From contig BSBM01000007.1 in the NCBI GenBank assembly GCA_027924585.1, forward strand, positions 12,243,501-12,307,500: a stretch of 64,000 nucleotides of DNA, given 5' to 3'. The position numbers and the translations under genes were made by a program. This document shows positions 50,213-61,142 of this stretch, piece after piece; position 1 is the stretch's first letter, and every line of letters begins with the position of its first letter. The DNA comes from Larix kaempferi (taxonomy: Eukaryota; Streptophyta; Pinopsida; Pinales; Pinaceae). The notes beneath the pieces are model-generated. The model saw only the letters and a program-made list of their open reading frames with translations, ran no database searches and was not told the origin of the DNA.

Positions 50213-51460
50213 ATGTCACGGAACACCCACTCCAGAACTGCTCAGAAATACTTACTGAACAAAGACCCTAACTTCGGCTTCCTTACGGACACTAGTGACA
50301 AAGTTTCAGAGACTTATCAAATTGACTGGTCTAAAATTTACGCCATATTTGATGATGATGATTGGTCAGACATTCAGAATGATCGGCCTGCTTATGAGAA
50401 AATTAGGAATTCACAACTGCATGCCATTGTTGCTAGGCCTGCTATTCTTCGCTACACTAACGCTGTTAAATGGATTCCTGGCCATTCCAACCCTAAGAAC
50501 CGCTCTTTTAACGATAGCGTAGGGCTCAATTGGCCACTTTCCATCCTAAGGTTTTCACCAGAGCATATGGCCTTATACCCGGCCACCCAACCTCTTAATG
50601 CTGCATTCCTAGATTATCCTAAGACTAGGTATAACTTTGATGAAATTGTGAAGTCTTGGATGAACAAACCAACAATTTTCATGCCCAGAGCTGATAACTC
50701 TTACCCAGTTTCATGGTTCAGGGAACCTTATTCCCTTTTGGAAGCCATGCTCTCGAGGTTTTATGGTCTTTCTAATTGCTCAGTGTTTAAAGCTGAATGG
50801 GCACCCATAGCCCATCATCTCCTTACAATGGGGGAGTCATTCCCTTGGGCTTTCATCTTGTCAGCAGAACTAAAGTCAGCCATTGAACGATATCAAAAAA
50901 CACCAAAGAAGCCCCAATTCTTTTATTCTACCTATGTGATTGATGTCTTCTACTCATAATTCCAGTATCCCTCCATGGGATGGAGTTGGAACTTGTCATC
51001 ACCCCCAGTCCATATTTACTATTTAGATTTGTGGGAAAGCAACTTCATTCCTTTGCTATATGATATCTGTGACCATTTCTTCGATGTTATCCACCAACCG
51101 ATATCTAGAGAAGATGCACCTTCTTTTTCTCCTGATGCTAGAACTTTAATCCCTTCTTTTGGTGATTGGTATGTGGGAGAATCTTTTTCTTACATCAAAA
51201 TCTAGGGAAGCAATATAGTGTATTTACTACCAAGGGTAGTACCATATAGGCTGCTACTTAAAGAGATATCCTTCCAAACTGTAATAGATGGGGTATTTCC
51301 TAAGCTTACTAGATCTAAGAGGAGGGGATGTCCTGAATTTCCTCTAAATCTTGGGCCTTTGTTCATTCCAGCTTCAACTTGGGCTGCGGTGCTAGGAAGG
51401 AGAATTGCTTCTTTGAAATTGGGACTTGCTCCCAAAAGGATGCATTGTGAAAATCCTCAC
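50213..51460 (+). pseudogene. C extra ORF, N-terminal piece
   Basis: Open from ATG 50213 to a TAA at 50957-50959, about 248 codons, then continuing in frame past two more stops to the insertion at 51461. The start favours MSRNTHSRT; an in-frame upstream Met at 49991 is hydrophobic and probably intronic. The product is a globular, Trp- and aromatic-rich domain (IYAIFDDDDWSD, WFREPYSLLEAML, HHLLTMGESFPWAFIL). No family recognised. The length and style match the N-terminal domains of other retrotransposon extra ORFs. Confidence 0.6.
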
Positions 51461-52293
51461 AGCAGATCTAAGAGATGATGTATCTCACAAGAGAATAATT
51501 ATGATTAAGCAAGAAAATAGAAGAAGAGTGATACATGCAGTATAATGAGCAACAGAATAATATGGTACAGTAGAACTCAGAGAGAAGCAATAATACTTCG
51601 GTCATACTAGATTATTAATCACAAATGGACATATAAATAATACAATGCATGAGGAATTCGAATGCCTAAGGTGGCAATTCGAATTATCCTTCATGGAGTG
51701 ATCAAAGGATCACTGGAGTGTCATTGGAGCACAACTAGGTGTCCTCATGATCATCGGAGCGCAACTGGAAGTCTTCATCATCGTCAGTGGAGTCATCAAT
51801 GCTCAAGTAACTGTCAACCATCAGTCAAACTAACTCTGGTAGGTGTAACTGAGTGTAACTCAATGTAACTGAGTGTAACTCAATGTAACTGAGTGTAACT
51901 GAATGTAACTGAGTGTAACTGACTGTAACTGAGTGTAACTCAATGTAACCGAGTGTAACTGAGTGTAACTAAGTGTAACTGAGTGTAACTGGGTGACAAC
52001 TGGAGTGGTAGGTGAAGGAGGGTGAGTTGCTCCCTAAAATCAAGGAAGAAGGGTGCATTAAGCAACTGGAGGGATAAAACTGAATAGTGAGAAGCTCCTA
52101 GGGGCTGGATAACTGAGGGCTAGGTGTTGGAATGATGACTGGGATGCATGCAAAATACATGCAAACCCTAGAATGCATGCAAACCCTAAAAGGTGCATGC
52201 ATGACTAAAAATGTAAATGATCAAAATACTGGTGGGACTAGGATGGAGTATAGGAATAGCCTAACATGCATAACCCCAAATAATTCCTTGATG
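51461..52293. mobile_element. 833-bp insertion splitting the C ORF
   Basis: The pentamer ctcac occurs at 51456-51460 and 52294-52298, and the C ORF frame continues across if the segment and one ctcac are discounted. It contains a 10-bp minisatellite and gcatgcaaaccctaa repeats. Termini (agcaga, ttgatg) fit no class known to me. No ORF. Confidence 0.6.
51838..51990 (+). repeat. 10-bp minisatellite (tgtaactgag)
   Basis: About fifteen copies of tgtaactgag / tgtaactcaa in tandem. Confidence 0.88.
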
Positions 52294-52298
52294 CTCAC

Positions 52299-54679
52299 TT
52301 CAAACAAGAACACATGAAGATGGACTATGTTCATCAAGATTTCCTTGATGACTCCATTTATCAGGGAGTGAATATTTTCTCGGAAGTCCCAGTGAGGGCT
52401 AAAATCAAAGAGGAACAAAGCCACATTCTTTAGTATCAACAAGAATTCAAAACTAAGGTTTTGAGTTACAGAAGAATGGAACTACAACTAGTAGAGCATG
52501 TCAGAAAGGAAAGGGAAGAAAAAGAAGCACAAAAGGTAGTTACTCCACTAATCTTGACCTGTCCAGATGGGGGTAAAGGCAAGGGGTTGTAGAGTATGTT
52601 CAACAGACCAACAAGATCCTGATTCAGTCAACTGGTGAATTCAAGAAAGAGCTGGCACATATAACTTCAATGCTTGATACCCAATTCATTGCTCCAAGTG
52701 GTCCAGCTAGTGAGGTTCAAGGAGCTGCTGCAAGTAACCCATCCAATGATGTCGAAGTGATGGTTGTAAGTAACCCAGCGAAGAGGCAGGAGATTCAGAC
52801 TCTTGCATCTTCCATACCTACATTGAATATTGAGGATAGTGATGTGGAAGATGGAAGGATTCAAACAAGTTCTTTCTCTACTGTTGTCCTTGTTTTACAG
52901 GAAGTCACAGAAACCTCTCAGGTTGTCACAGATTTACTTGACAGCATAACAATGGATGACCCTATCACAAATGAACATTTTCCTAAGGTCACTACTGCTG
53001 GTCATAAAACAACTTATTCAATCCCATTTTCCTCTATTGAATTTCTTCTCACTTCATCCTCTGAGGTTGCACCACCATCCACCATATCTCAGTTATTTGA
53101 TGCAGTAACCTGCATCACTCTTTCCCTTTCAACCTTGTAAGTTCCACTTGCCACTCCACCACCAATAGTTATAGAGATCCAGTCTCCAACTGTCTCTCTA
53201 CAACTAACATCATTTACTTCATTGCCACCATTCATTGATGTCCAAGAACCAATCACACCTTCTTCACCATCATTTGCTACAACCCCTATTTCACTTCCTG
53301 AACTTCTCACTTCAACTACTTCTCATACCTCTGTATCATTAGTTTCTGAAATCATCCATTCTTATCCAACTACCTCCCAGATCACCATTCTAATATCCAA
53401 TGCTATTGTTACACAGACAACTCTACTAATTGCAATAGGAGATGTGGTTACATCTTCTACTGAGTTGGAAGCTGATTGTGAGGAGGATATTGTAGTTCCC
53501 CTTGGAGATTATTTTTATAGCAAGACAAAAAAAGCAGTGGTTAAAAGAGGAAGCAAGAGAAGCACAGGATCAGTTGTATTACAAGCACATGTTCCCAATT
53601 AGGTAATCTAGGCTAGGAAGTCCGATGACATACAAAAGGAAGCATTAGAAACTGCAGCGGCCATGGGGGCATTTGCTGGAGCTAACTTTGATACAGTAAC
53701 CTCTTTGAATAAAGAAATTGATTTGAAGAAAGAAGAGCTGATAGAGTTTTAGAAGCAGATAGTAGAAATCAATTAGCAACATGAATTTGAGCTTTAGAGA
53801 TTAAAGAATGATTATGAAGGTCAGCTTAGGGACCTACGAGGACAGAGTGATTCCCTCAAGGATAAATTGTAGGATTCAGAGATTCTGAATATTGCCAATA
53901 CTGAAAGGATAGTTGTGTTGGAAAAACAACTTGAGGATGCAACTGCAAGTGCAGCCTCCTCCTCTTTCTCTAGGTTTTCTCAGCAAGAATTCAAATATTT
54001 GGCTAACCTGGTAAATGAAGAACATCATGAGCTCTTAGCTGCGTTGTTTAGTTCCATGAATGAAATTCAAGAAACTCACAATGATTTTGAGAAGATGTCT
54101 GTTACCCTTGACCAACAGATGGACAATAGGAAACTGGCTTATAAAGCCATTGATGAGATTGTCGATTGGTAGAGGTACATCAAGGATAAACTAGATGACA
54201 TTCCTATATTGGACAGTTTCCAATTCAGAAGAGTTAGGACTTCTTTGAATGCCTGACAAAATATCCTTGACATGGTGGAGGAAACAATAAAAAAGGCACA
54301 TGATGTATGTGGGAGGTGGTGGTATTATGTGGATAATATCATGGAAATGTTGAAGTTTCATACTATGGACCTTATTGAGAAGGCATGCCCACCTAAATTA
54401 ATTATTGAGTAGGTTGAATGTAGATGTGATGAGGTCAAGGAAAAGATTCAGCAGCCCGAGCACATCCAAATGGCTAACGTGGACCATTTCATTAAACAAC
54501 CTATCAACCTAGAAGGAAAGATCCACATATTAGTGCGCACCTAGCATAAGCTGGGGAAAAACGAGATGGAAATATTCACATGTGATGCCCAATAGGGACT
54601 CGAATCATCCAACTATCCACATATTGATGAGCTGTTAGAAGTTAGAGCCAAGTGCCAAGTTTCCCTTGGTCATGATTAG
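52299..54679 (+). pseudogene. C extra ORF, C-terminal piece
   Basis: Continues the ORF: a Glu/Lys-rich segment (52299-52560), a Ser/Thr/Pro/Val-rich low-complexity linker (52670-53600), then a long coiled-coil region (53620-54200) and a Cys-containing tail ending at TAG 54677-54679. About a dozen in-frame stops, nearly all TAG, lie in otherwise smooth coding sequence, many in Gln-compatible contexts of the coiled coil. One frameshift lies near 52590. Inactive. No catalytic motif. Confidence 0.6.
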
Positions 54680-54743
54680 AATAGTCTTATTTTGTAATTC
54701 TTGTTTTATGGGAATTCTATCTTTTGTAACTATTTTGTAATTA

Positions 54744-54753
54744 TTATTTAAAA
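54744..54753 (+). promoter_or_regulatory. Second TATA-like box of C, downstream of its ORF
   Basis: tatttaaaag followed by a purine-rich leader (ggggaggggagaaaa) aligns in position and context with the L1 promoter at 6668. This is the likely LTR promoter, which would put the C ORF in U3. Confidence 0.4.
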
Positions 54754-55591
54754 GAGTAGAACTCTCATAGGGGAGGGGAGAAAATTACCAGAGAAGGACT
54801 GGAGAAACACTGCTTCACTTGAGATCTTGTAATTTGTTGCATACTTGATGAATCAAAGTTAGTTTCTTTTGCTGCTTCTTTGTCTATGTTATCAAATTTC
54901 TTTGATGATGTCTGATTTCTTCACCTTAAATATTAAATGCATATTGTTTAACTTTTGCAACCATTAATGCATTGATCTATGATTTGGATTTGTCTTAATT
55001 CATAGTCTTTGTGTATTTATGTTTTAATTGAATTTGTTTAATTAAAATCTTTATCTATTTCTACAAATGATTCACAGAAATTATTAATTCATGTTAATTT
55101 TTCAATTAGCATAAGAACTACAGGATAATCTTGCATTCATCTAATCTTTAAATTATCATCAGTTAATTTTAATTTCCTGATTGTATTTTGAAGTAATAAG
55201 AAGTGATCCAATTTAACATTTATGTTAAGTTGGTTGAATGGCTTATTAAATTCAAGCCAAGTTATCCTGCACGTAGTCAAAACACTCCTTTTACATTAGA
55301 TCTGACTTAGTTTAGATTTCCTTTAAGGTAGAGTTGTTCTAGGTTTAGATCCATCTTAGAGTTAGGATACTTTAATCTTCCTTCATAGGAAGATTGATCC
55401 TTTCAGGATCAAACCCCATAAGTTCCACCAGAGGCCTCTGTATCCGTGGGAGTTAACTACCCCAAACAAGATGGGGATAGAATTTCTCTTGCGCAGATTC
55501 TTTTGAAGCCTTTTAGTCTAGGGTTTCACCCTCTGTTGTTAGCTTTGGAACCCATTCCAGCAACCTACACATATGGGGCTTCAACAATGCT

Positions 55592-55957
55592 TAGATATGA
55601 AATGACAGTGATCGAAAGGACTGAGCCCATTAAATGCAATAGCTAGGGATTTCTCATTGAAATGGTAAGGGGATAATGAATTAGGTATACAAAACATTTT
55701 TCTCAGAGCTTCTGGGGTGATGAAAAACAAGATTCTGGATGATTCAGCAAACAAGATTTTTATTGTCGTGGGGGAGTAGTGTTTTGAACAACATGTAATA
55801 AATTCAGGGAAAACAACGGATCTGCGGCATATTGGGAGGGAAAAATTGGATCTCCAAAGTTTAAGTCTATCTTGGTCATTGAAAGTAATCTCTCTGGATT
55901 CTTTGAGAAGCGGGGTTTTGGAAGATTGACATTGGATTTGGATTCCATTGTTTTCAT
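55592..55957 (-). pseudogene. D extra ORF, N-terminal piece
   Basis: ATG at 55957 lies about 75 bp after a minus-strand TATA box (56033-56042). About 60 codons are open. One frameshift near 55770 then leads to a frame with FITPEALRKMF and so into the central piece beyond block C. A hydrophobic ILFF stretch followed by ITPEAL resembles the folded N-terminal domains of Ogre/Tat-type extra ORFs (inference). Confidence 0.6.
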
Positions 55958-57234
55958 AGGTTCAAAGTATTAGGGTGAAACAGATTGTCAATTCCATCTA
56001 AATTAGGGATTTCTAAAAATTAGGGCACCATTAAATTTATACAAGAAACTGGGACTACAGTAATAGAAGTGATCGTAAGTGGAAGATGAATGCCCATTTG
56101 ACACATGGAGGCTGAATCAGAATGACATATGGGGACCTGGACTTGTATGGCTCATGCAATTTTGACCTAGTACGCTAATTTTTGAGGGAGCATGCTTCTT
56201 GGAGGTAAAAGTAATAAAATATTGGAACTAGGTTAAAATCCTTTTAATCTGTGAGAAAATTTTCACTTTACACGTCAAAACCCGGGGTGGACGGTAAAAC
56301 TAGTAAGCATGACCCATAGGATGGGTGGAAAGTGTATAGTGGATCAATGGACATAAGGGGGTGACGGTAAACCTTTGACATATGGAAGCTGGGGATTTGA
56401 TCACAGAGTGATGGGTTGTTGGGATAAGCTGAGCTATAAAGAATTGACATTCAAATTTTGGTCAGATGCCACTCTTGCTTTCCCAGAGTGGTAACACGTC
56501 GATGATGAGTGGTTTAGAAAAAATTCCTTCAAGAATGTATGACCAGTTACTACAGGGCACCTTTCATGGGAGGTTTCAAGCACAATGCACACCCGAGCTC
56601 CTTTTCTGGTGGGTGAAAATTATCAACGCTTGATCAATCTGAGCCATTGAACTTAGCGATGGGCGATGAAACTGCATGAGCATTACTATCGCTTAAATTT
56701 CTCTCTTTGAATGAGCACACTTGATCTCTGGGTATTTGATCTTCATCCTGATCCAACGACTGACCACCCTTTGAGTTTATCTCTCGAACCGCCCTTTGAG
56801 TTAATATCTCGAACATTTTCCTATAGTCTTCAACTGTAGGTTCTATTATTCTTCCACCGGTCATTTCTTAGGCTCTTTTAGCTCTATGGGGATGAAATCA
56901 CTTCAAAAAGTATTATCTGCAAGGGCTTCATAGAAGATTTATTTTGAGAAAAATATGAGGTACTAACATCGGCTTGATGGGGACAAAGGGCTACGATGTA
57001 GGACTCTAAGAAAAGTAGGCTAGTGCCTTTTCCATTGGGTTATGGAGTCTTCCATTTGGAAAGTTGTTGATCACTTTGAAACATAATTGTTAGCTCAACA
57101 ATCTATTTACTTACATTGAGATGGAAATGACAATAATTGAAGTGTTGTAAATTGCAAAAACCAGTACTCTACTATGTACAATAGCCTTGTCTGGAGTCTG
57201 GTTTTAGTATAGAAAAAACCTCTTTAGAAGCCTG
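55958..57234 (-). other. Region between D integrase and D extra ORF
   Basis: It contains the TATA-like gtataaattt (about 56033-56042) and a 76-codon frame (56864-56634, Asp/Glu/Arg-rich) of uncertain meaning. The start of D's 3' LTR is expected here but no terminus could be fixed. Confidence 0.4.
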
Positions 57235-58417
57235 CCATTGACAACATCTTATATCAAATCCCATTCCAGTTCATGAAGCTTGTAGATATTGTTTTCTAGC
57301 ACTTCAGCTATGACATATCGGCCTATCCATAGATTTTCAAACTTTCCATGTTTGCCTTTACCTTCCCTTCTTGCATTCCATTTCAGGACTAAATCTCCAT
57401 GGTGTATATCTCTTTCCAATGCTTTATTATCAAAGGTCTTCTTCATATTTCTCCGATGTTCTTGTAAATTCAAATTTACCTGCTTTCTTTCCTACTGAAG
57501 CTCTATTAATTCATATATACTTCTTACCATATTGTTTGGTTCTTCTGTTTCATGTTGGATGAGATTGAGTACTGGTAATCCCAACTGAATAGGAAATCTT
57601 GCTTCTCTTCCATATACCAATTGAAAAGGAGACGTGTCAATTTATCTTTTAACACTTATTGTATCATCCCATAAGGCATATCTGAGGTTGACATCCCAGG
57701 ATTTTTTGTTGTCCGTTAAAATATTTTTGATAATTCTCATCAAGATTTTGTTGGATGACTTAGCCAAACCATTTCCCTTACGGTAATAGGAAGTTGATTG
57801 GCCTAACTCAACCTTATATTTTAGGCAAAATTCCACCATTTTAAATGATTTGAAAGAAGGGGCATTGTCAGTGATGGTTTTCCTTGGGCATCCGAACCTT
57901 GAGAAGATGTTTTCATCCAAAAATTTCATTATCACATTTTCATTTTCTAATCTAGTGGGAATATCTTCCACCCATTTTGTAAAATAACCTGTAGCAGTCA
58001 AAATCCATCTGTGCTAGTTGTTGGAATTAGGATTTGTCTCTCCAATGAAATCCAAACCCCATTTCCAAAAAGGAGATGATGTAATAACAACCCTTAGGGG
58101 AAGAGGTCTTAATTTTTGTTTTCCTGCAAACATTTGACATTCCACACATGCTCTCACAATATGATTGGTATCAACAAATAATTTTGGCCAATAATACCCA
58201 GCCCTTAGAAATTTGTATGTTGTAGATATCCAAGCATGATGACCTCCACAGACTCCTTTATGTAGTTCTATGATGATTCCTTCTATTTCTTCTTCAATTA
58301 CACAATTCAATAGTATCGCTTGAGGATATTTTCAATACAAGTATTAATCCAATATGCAATATTTGAATGTATTGGGTGCAGCCTTAGTAAGGAAGTTTTG
58401 GATGCAATGTACAGTTA
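57235..58417 (-). pseudogene. D integrase (Tat/Ogre-like)
   Basis: The N-terminal zinc-binding part (58310-58014) has GVCGGHHAW, FLRAGYYWP and CVECQ, then KWGLDFIGE. The core (58001-57642) has ATGYFTKW, TITDNAPSF and YYRKGNGLAKSSN; the position where the family has the catalytic Glu (GLAESSN) is Lys here. The C-terminal part (57473-57249) has WIGRYVIAEV. Motifs such as LLNCV and KQKLRPLPL are typical of Tat/Ogre-type Gypsy integrases. Upstream it is cut at 58417 by a solo LTR; RT and RNase H were not recognised beyond it. Confidence 0.85.
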
Positions 58418-59722
58418 TGTCACGTCCCCTATTTTGACCCTTTTAGTATTTTGGGCTATAATGTAAATAGTGTATGCATATTATGTACAATTCCTAGCGT
58501 GGAGCTCAAGGTCAAGGCACCTCTAGTGAACGCTCGATCTAGAAGAGGCAATTGTTTGATAGTATGCTACCCATGTGCTAGAGAACCATGGGAATTGTAA
58601 ATATGCATTTTAATATAAATGCCCACAACTAGCTATGCAATGCAACAAGAGATGGGGGCATGATGTTACAAGGAAATTGGGAGTGACAACATTCAAACCC
58701 TTGGAGCAAATCAAGCCAAGCCAAGTGTCAATGAGAGAACCAATCAAACCCTCAACTGCCCATGTTGACTTTTGTACCCAATCATTCATTTCTCAAAGAG
58801 TTGGTTGAGGTAGTTAATTCCTTGGGGAATGGAGAGGTATGGCTGTCCAAATTCGAGTATGGGAAAGCCACCCTTCCTAGAGATTCGTGTTTGGATTCTT
58901 GGACAAGTAAAGGGCCATGAAATTGTCCCCAAGCCATTATTCAACCATTAGTTTGCTCTCTCATGAGTTTAGAGCTTCCTGGGCATTTCCCTCCATGAAT
59001 TTCCTGTGTTTACCTTCGTTTTCCTAGCTGGGAAGGGCGATTTTGTTGTGGCTAACAGTGGGGAAGAGAGGGGAAATGATTTGGGGTTTAAATGAGGTCG
59101 GTTTGGCCCACTGAATGCTCATACATCTGTGGGAGAAATCGGTTTTCTTCCCTGGGGTTGATTCCCTCTTCCCACAATCCATTTTTGGTGTGCCCACGTT
59201 TTGGGGAAAACCCATAGACCCTATTCTGTGAATCCATGGTTGAATTGTGTATCCATGCCAGTTTTGAGCTACTGTGTGTAGAAGAATGTTGGGGTTGAGA
59301 TGGGTATCCATTGCTTTGGTCGTGTAGGGTTTGAAAGTCCCAAGTTTCTTGTAGATATCATGCCCAGCTCGGGGTTGGTCTCTGAGTGCTGAAATAATAC
59401 AGGCTGGGCAGAGACCTACAGTTGGGAGGAATGTTGCAATGACATAGCTAGTTGTTGGGACAACATTACATCAAGATGAGTATTTTCTTATGTAATTACT
59501 TCTGCAAATGTATTAATTTGTTGGCTGTGTTAAATTGAATGGCATCATGTAATGTGTGTGGATGAGGCTTTCATTCCACTGTGCATGTTTAATTGATTTA
59601 CATCTGCACACATGTATCTCTTTGCTTTAAAATCTAATGTATGGGCTGAGTTTATGTAAAAGCCCCAGGATTTGCCATCATGTTCTCTTCCACGAATTGG
59701 ATAGATAGGTGAGTATGTGACA
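58418..59722 (+). mobile_element. Solo LTR J', 1,305 bp (TSD agtta)
   Basis: Ends tgtcac and tgtgaca. Target duplication agtta at 58413-58417 and 59723-59727. Homologous to J at 39294-40566 but in the opposite orientation. No internal sequence. It sits at the upstream edge of the D integrase. Confidence 0.9.
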
Positions 59723-59727
59723 AGTTA

Positions 59728-59831
59728 GGTGAAGCTTGACATTGACCAATTTTGGAGACAAGCAACTCCGCAAATCCCAGGTAGAGGGTATGGAGTGAAT
59801 TACAGTCAACAAGAAAGAACTTGTTTCCTTA
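59728..59831 (-). other. Remainder of D upstream of the solo LTR
   Basis: The minus strand is open in the integrase frame for about 100 bp but shows no motif. It then meets element F. No gene called. Confidence 0.3.
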
Positions 59832-61122
59832 GTAAAGACGAAGTACTAAAGACAACCAGAGGTGGTTGAAGCAGTTAAAGACCGAGCGGAAACCCGACTG
59901 CTATAGGATCATAAAGTAAAGGAGCGGAGTGGTGTAAAGGACATGCCAATGCAGAGTTGGAATTGTGCCTATCAGAGAAGCGTCAGAGTCATAAGAAGCA
60001 GCATCGAAGGGACAACAAAGTTAAAGCTAAGCATGGTCTATAGGAGAACCACGGGGTTTCTGGGTTTTGAGTACTATGGGGGTTGGCCCATAGTTATTCT
60101 ACTATGTGACCTTCAGGCACATCTATATATAAGGGTAATTTTGTATAAGGAAGGGTTTGTTATAGGTCAAATCTGCACTTCTCCATCCATGACCACATTG
60201 CTCTGTGGATCACACAAAAGGACACCATGGATTGAAGAGCTAGGTTGACCTAGAAGAGTTATGGTTGGAACTACACTCTGTAGCTGAAAATATTAATGTT
60301 TCTACTGGTTTCACAACATGTGCGCTACTCTTTCTATAGTAAACCAGTGCACACCTCAAAAGATACGTTGCTTTGCTCAAGGACAACCAGTGCACACCTT
60401 GAGAAAAGCTGCAAACGCTTGTTGCAAAGCACAAAAGTTGCTCTCTATGCGCTACTCTTGTTGTATGAAAGTCGCGCACATATTAAGATGAAATCAAAAA
60501 ATATATTAAGATTACGAATTGGGACTAGTTGAAGTTGGTTCTGCAACTTCCCCAACCTCCCAATTCAACCACCTCTCGATTTCAACTTCCTACATTGTCC
60601 CATAAATACGAGGATCCATGAGAGAGGGACCTAGAAGGAATGCTTTAAGTGTTGTTATGCTGGAGAAATTCCCCAAGTCATTGTGAAGAGCAGGAGCCCA
60701 GGACTCGGTTGTAGAAGCATCTTGACCGATCAGGTATATTTGTACTGATTCATGTTTCTTTGACCAAAAAAAGGTGGAAATACCCTTCCTGTCCCAAATC
60801 GAATGTCTATTGGATTGTATGTTCATTTGGTTTAATGTCTTATTGTAGTTGATGTTTAATTGTTTTCAATTTCATCGTATTTATTGCAGTCAAGATACGT
60901 TGAGGAAGGTTTCCTTTTTGTTGCAGGTTCATCATAGCAGAAGGTTCAAGCGGAATACCAAGCGAAAGCTAGGACCAACCATCGATAAAAGGTACATCTT
61001 TCGATATCTTGATCTCTTTCATTTGTAGGAACTAAATGCAATGCAATGAATGTATTTACCTATCACCCCACCCAAGTTGGTAGTGTCTTCTCCTCACTAT
61101 AAGGTAATAATCCTGCACAACA
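59832..61122 (+). repeat. 5' LTR of element F (left end uncertain)
   Basis: The right end cacaaca at 61122 is fixed by the adjacent primer-binding site. A TATA box tatatataag lies at 60124-60133. The left end is a guess at a tgttt motif; it could be anywhere between 59728 and about 60050. The 3' LTR is outside the window, so the pair cannot be compared. Confidence 0.5.
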
Positions 61123-61125
61123 GAC

Positions 61126-61142
61126 TGGCGACTCTGGTGGGG
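61126..61142 (+). promoter_or_regulatory. Primer-binding site of F (tRNA-Arg type)
   Basis: tggcgactctggtgggg lies 3 bp after the LTR end. It matches the tRNA-Arg site common in Tat/Ogre-type Gypsy elements, with two differences. Confidence 0.85.

Larger units (their letters stand above)
49161..55586 (+). mobile_element. ORF-bearing solo LTR-like block C (TSD gtgct/atgct)
   Basis: Termini tgttgtag and cttcaaca match L1. Flanking pentamers gtgct (49156-49160) and atgct (55587-55591) differ at one base. When C is discounted the minus-strand D ORF is in frame across the site, fixing both ends. Order: terminal hairpin (49178-49201), CCGCAA/TTGCGG cluster (49345-49860), TATA-like box (49872-49894), a 4.5-kb ORF (50213-54679), a second TATA-like site (54744) that aligns with the L1 promoter, and the conserved 3' end (55390-55586). 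No second LTR, primer site or pol is present, so the ORF lies inside the repeat itself. Confidence 0.72.
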
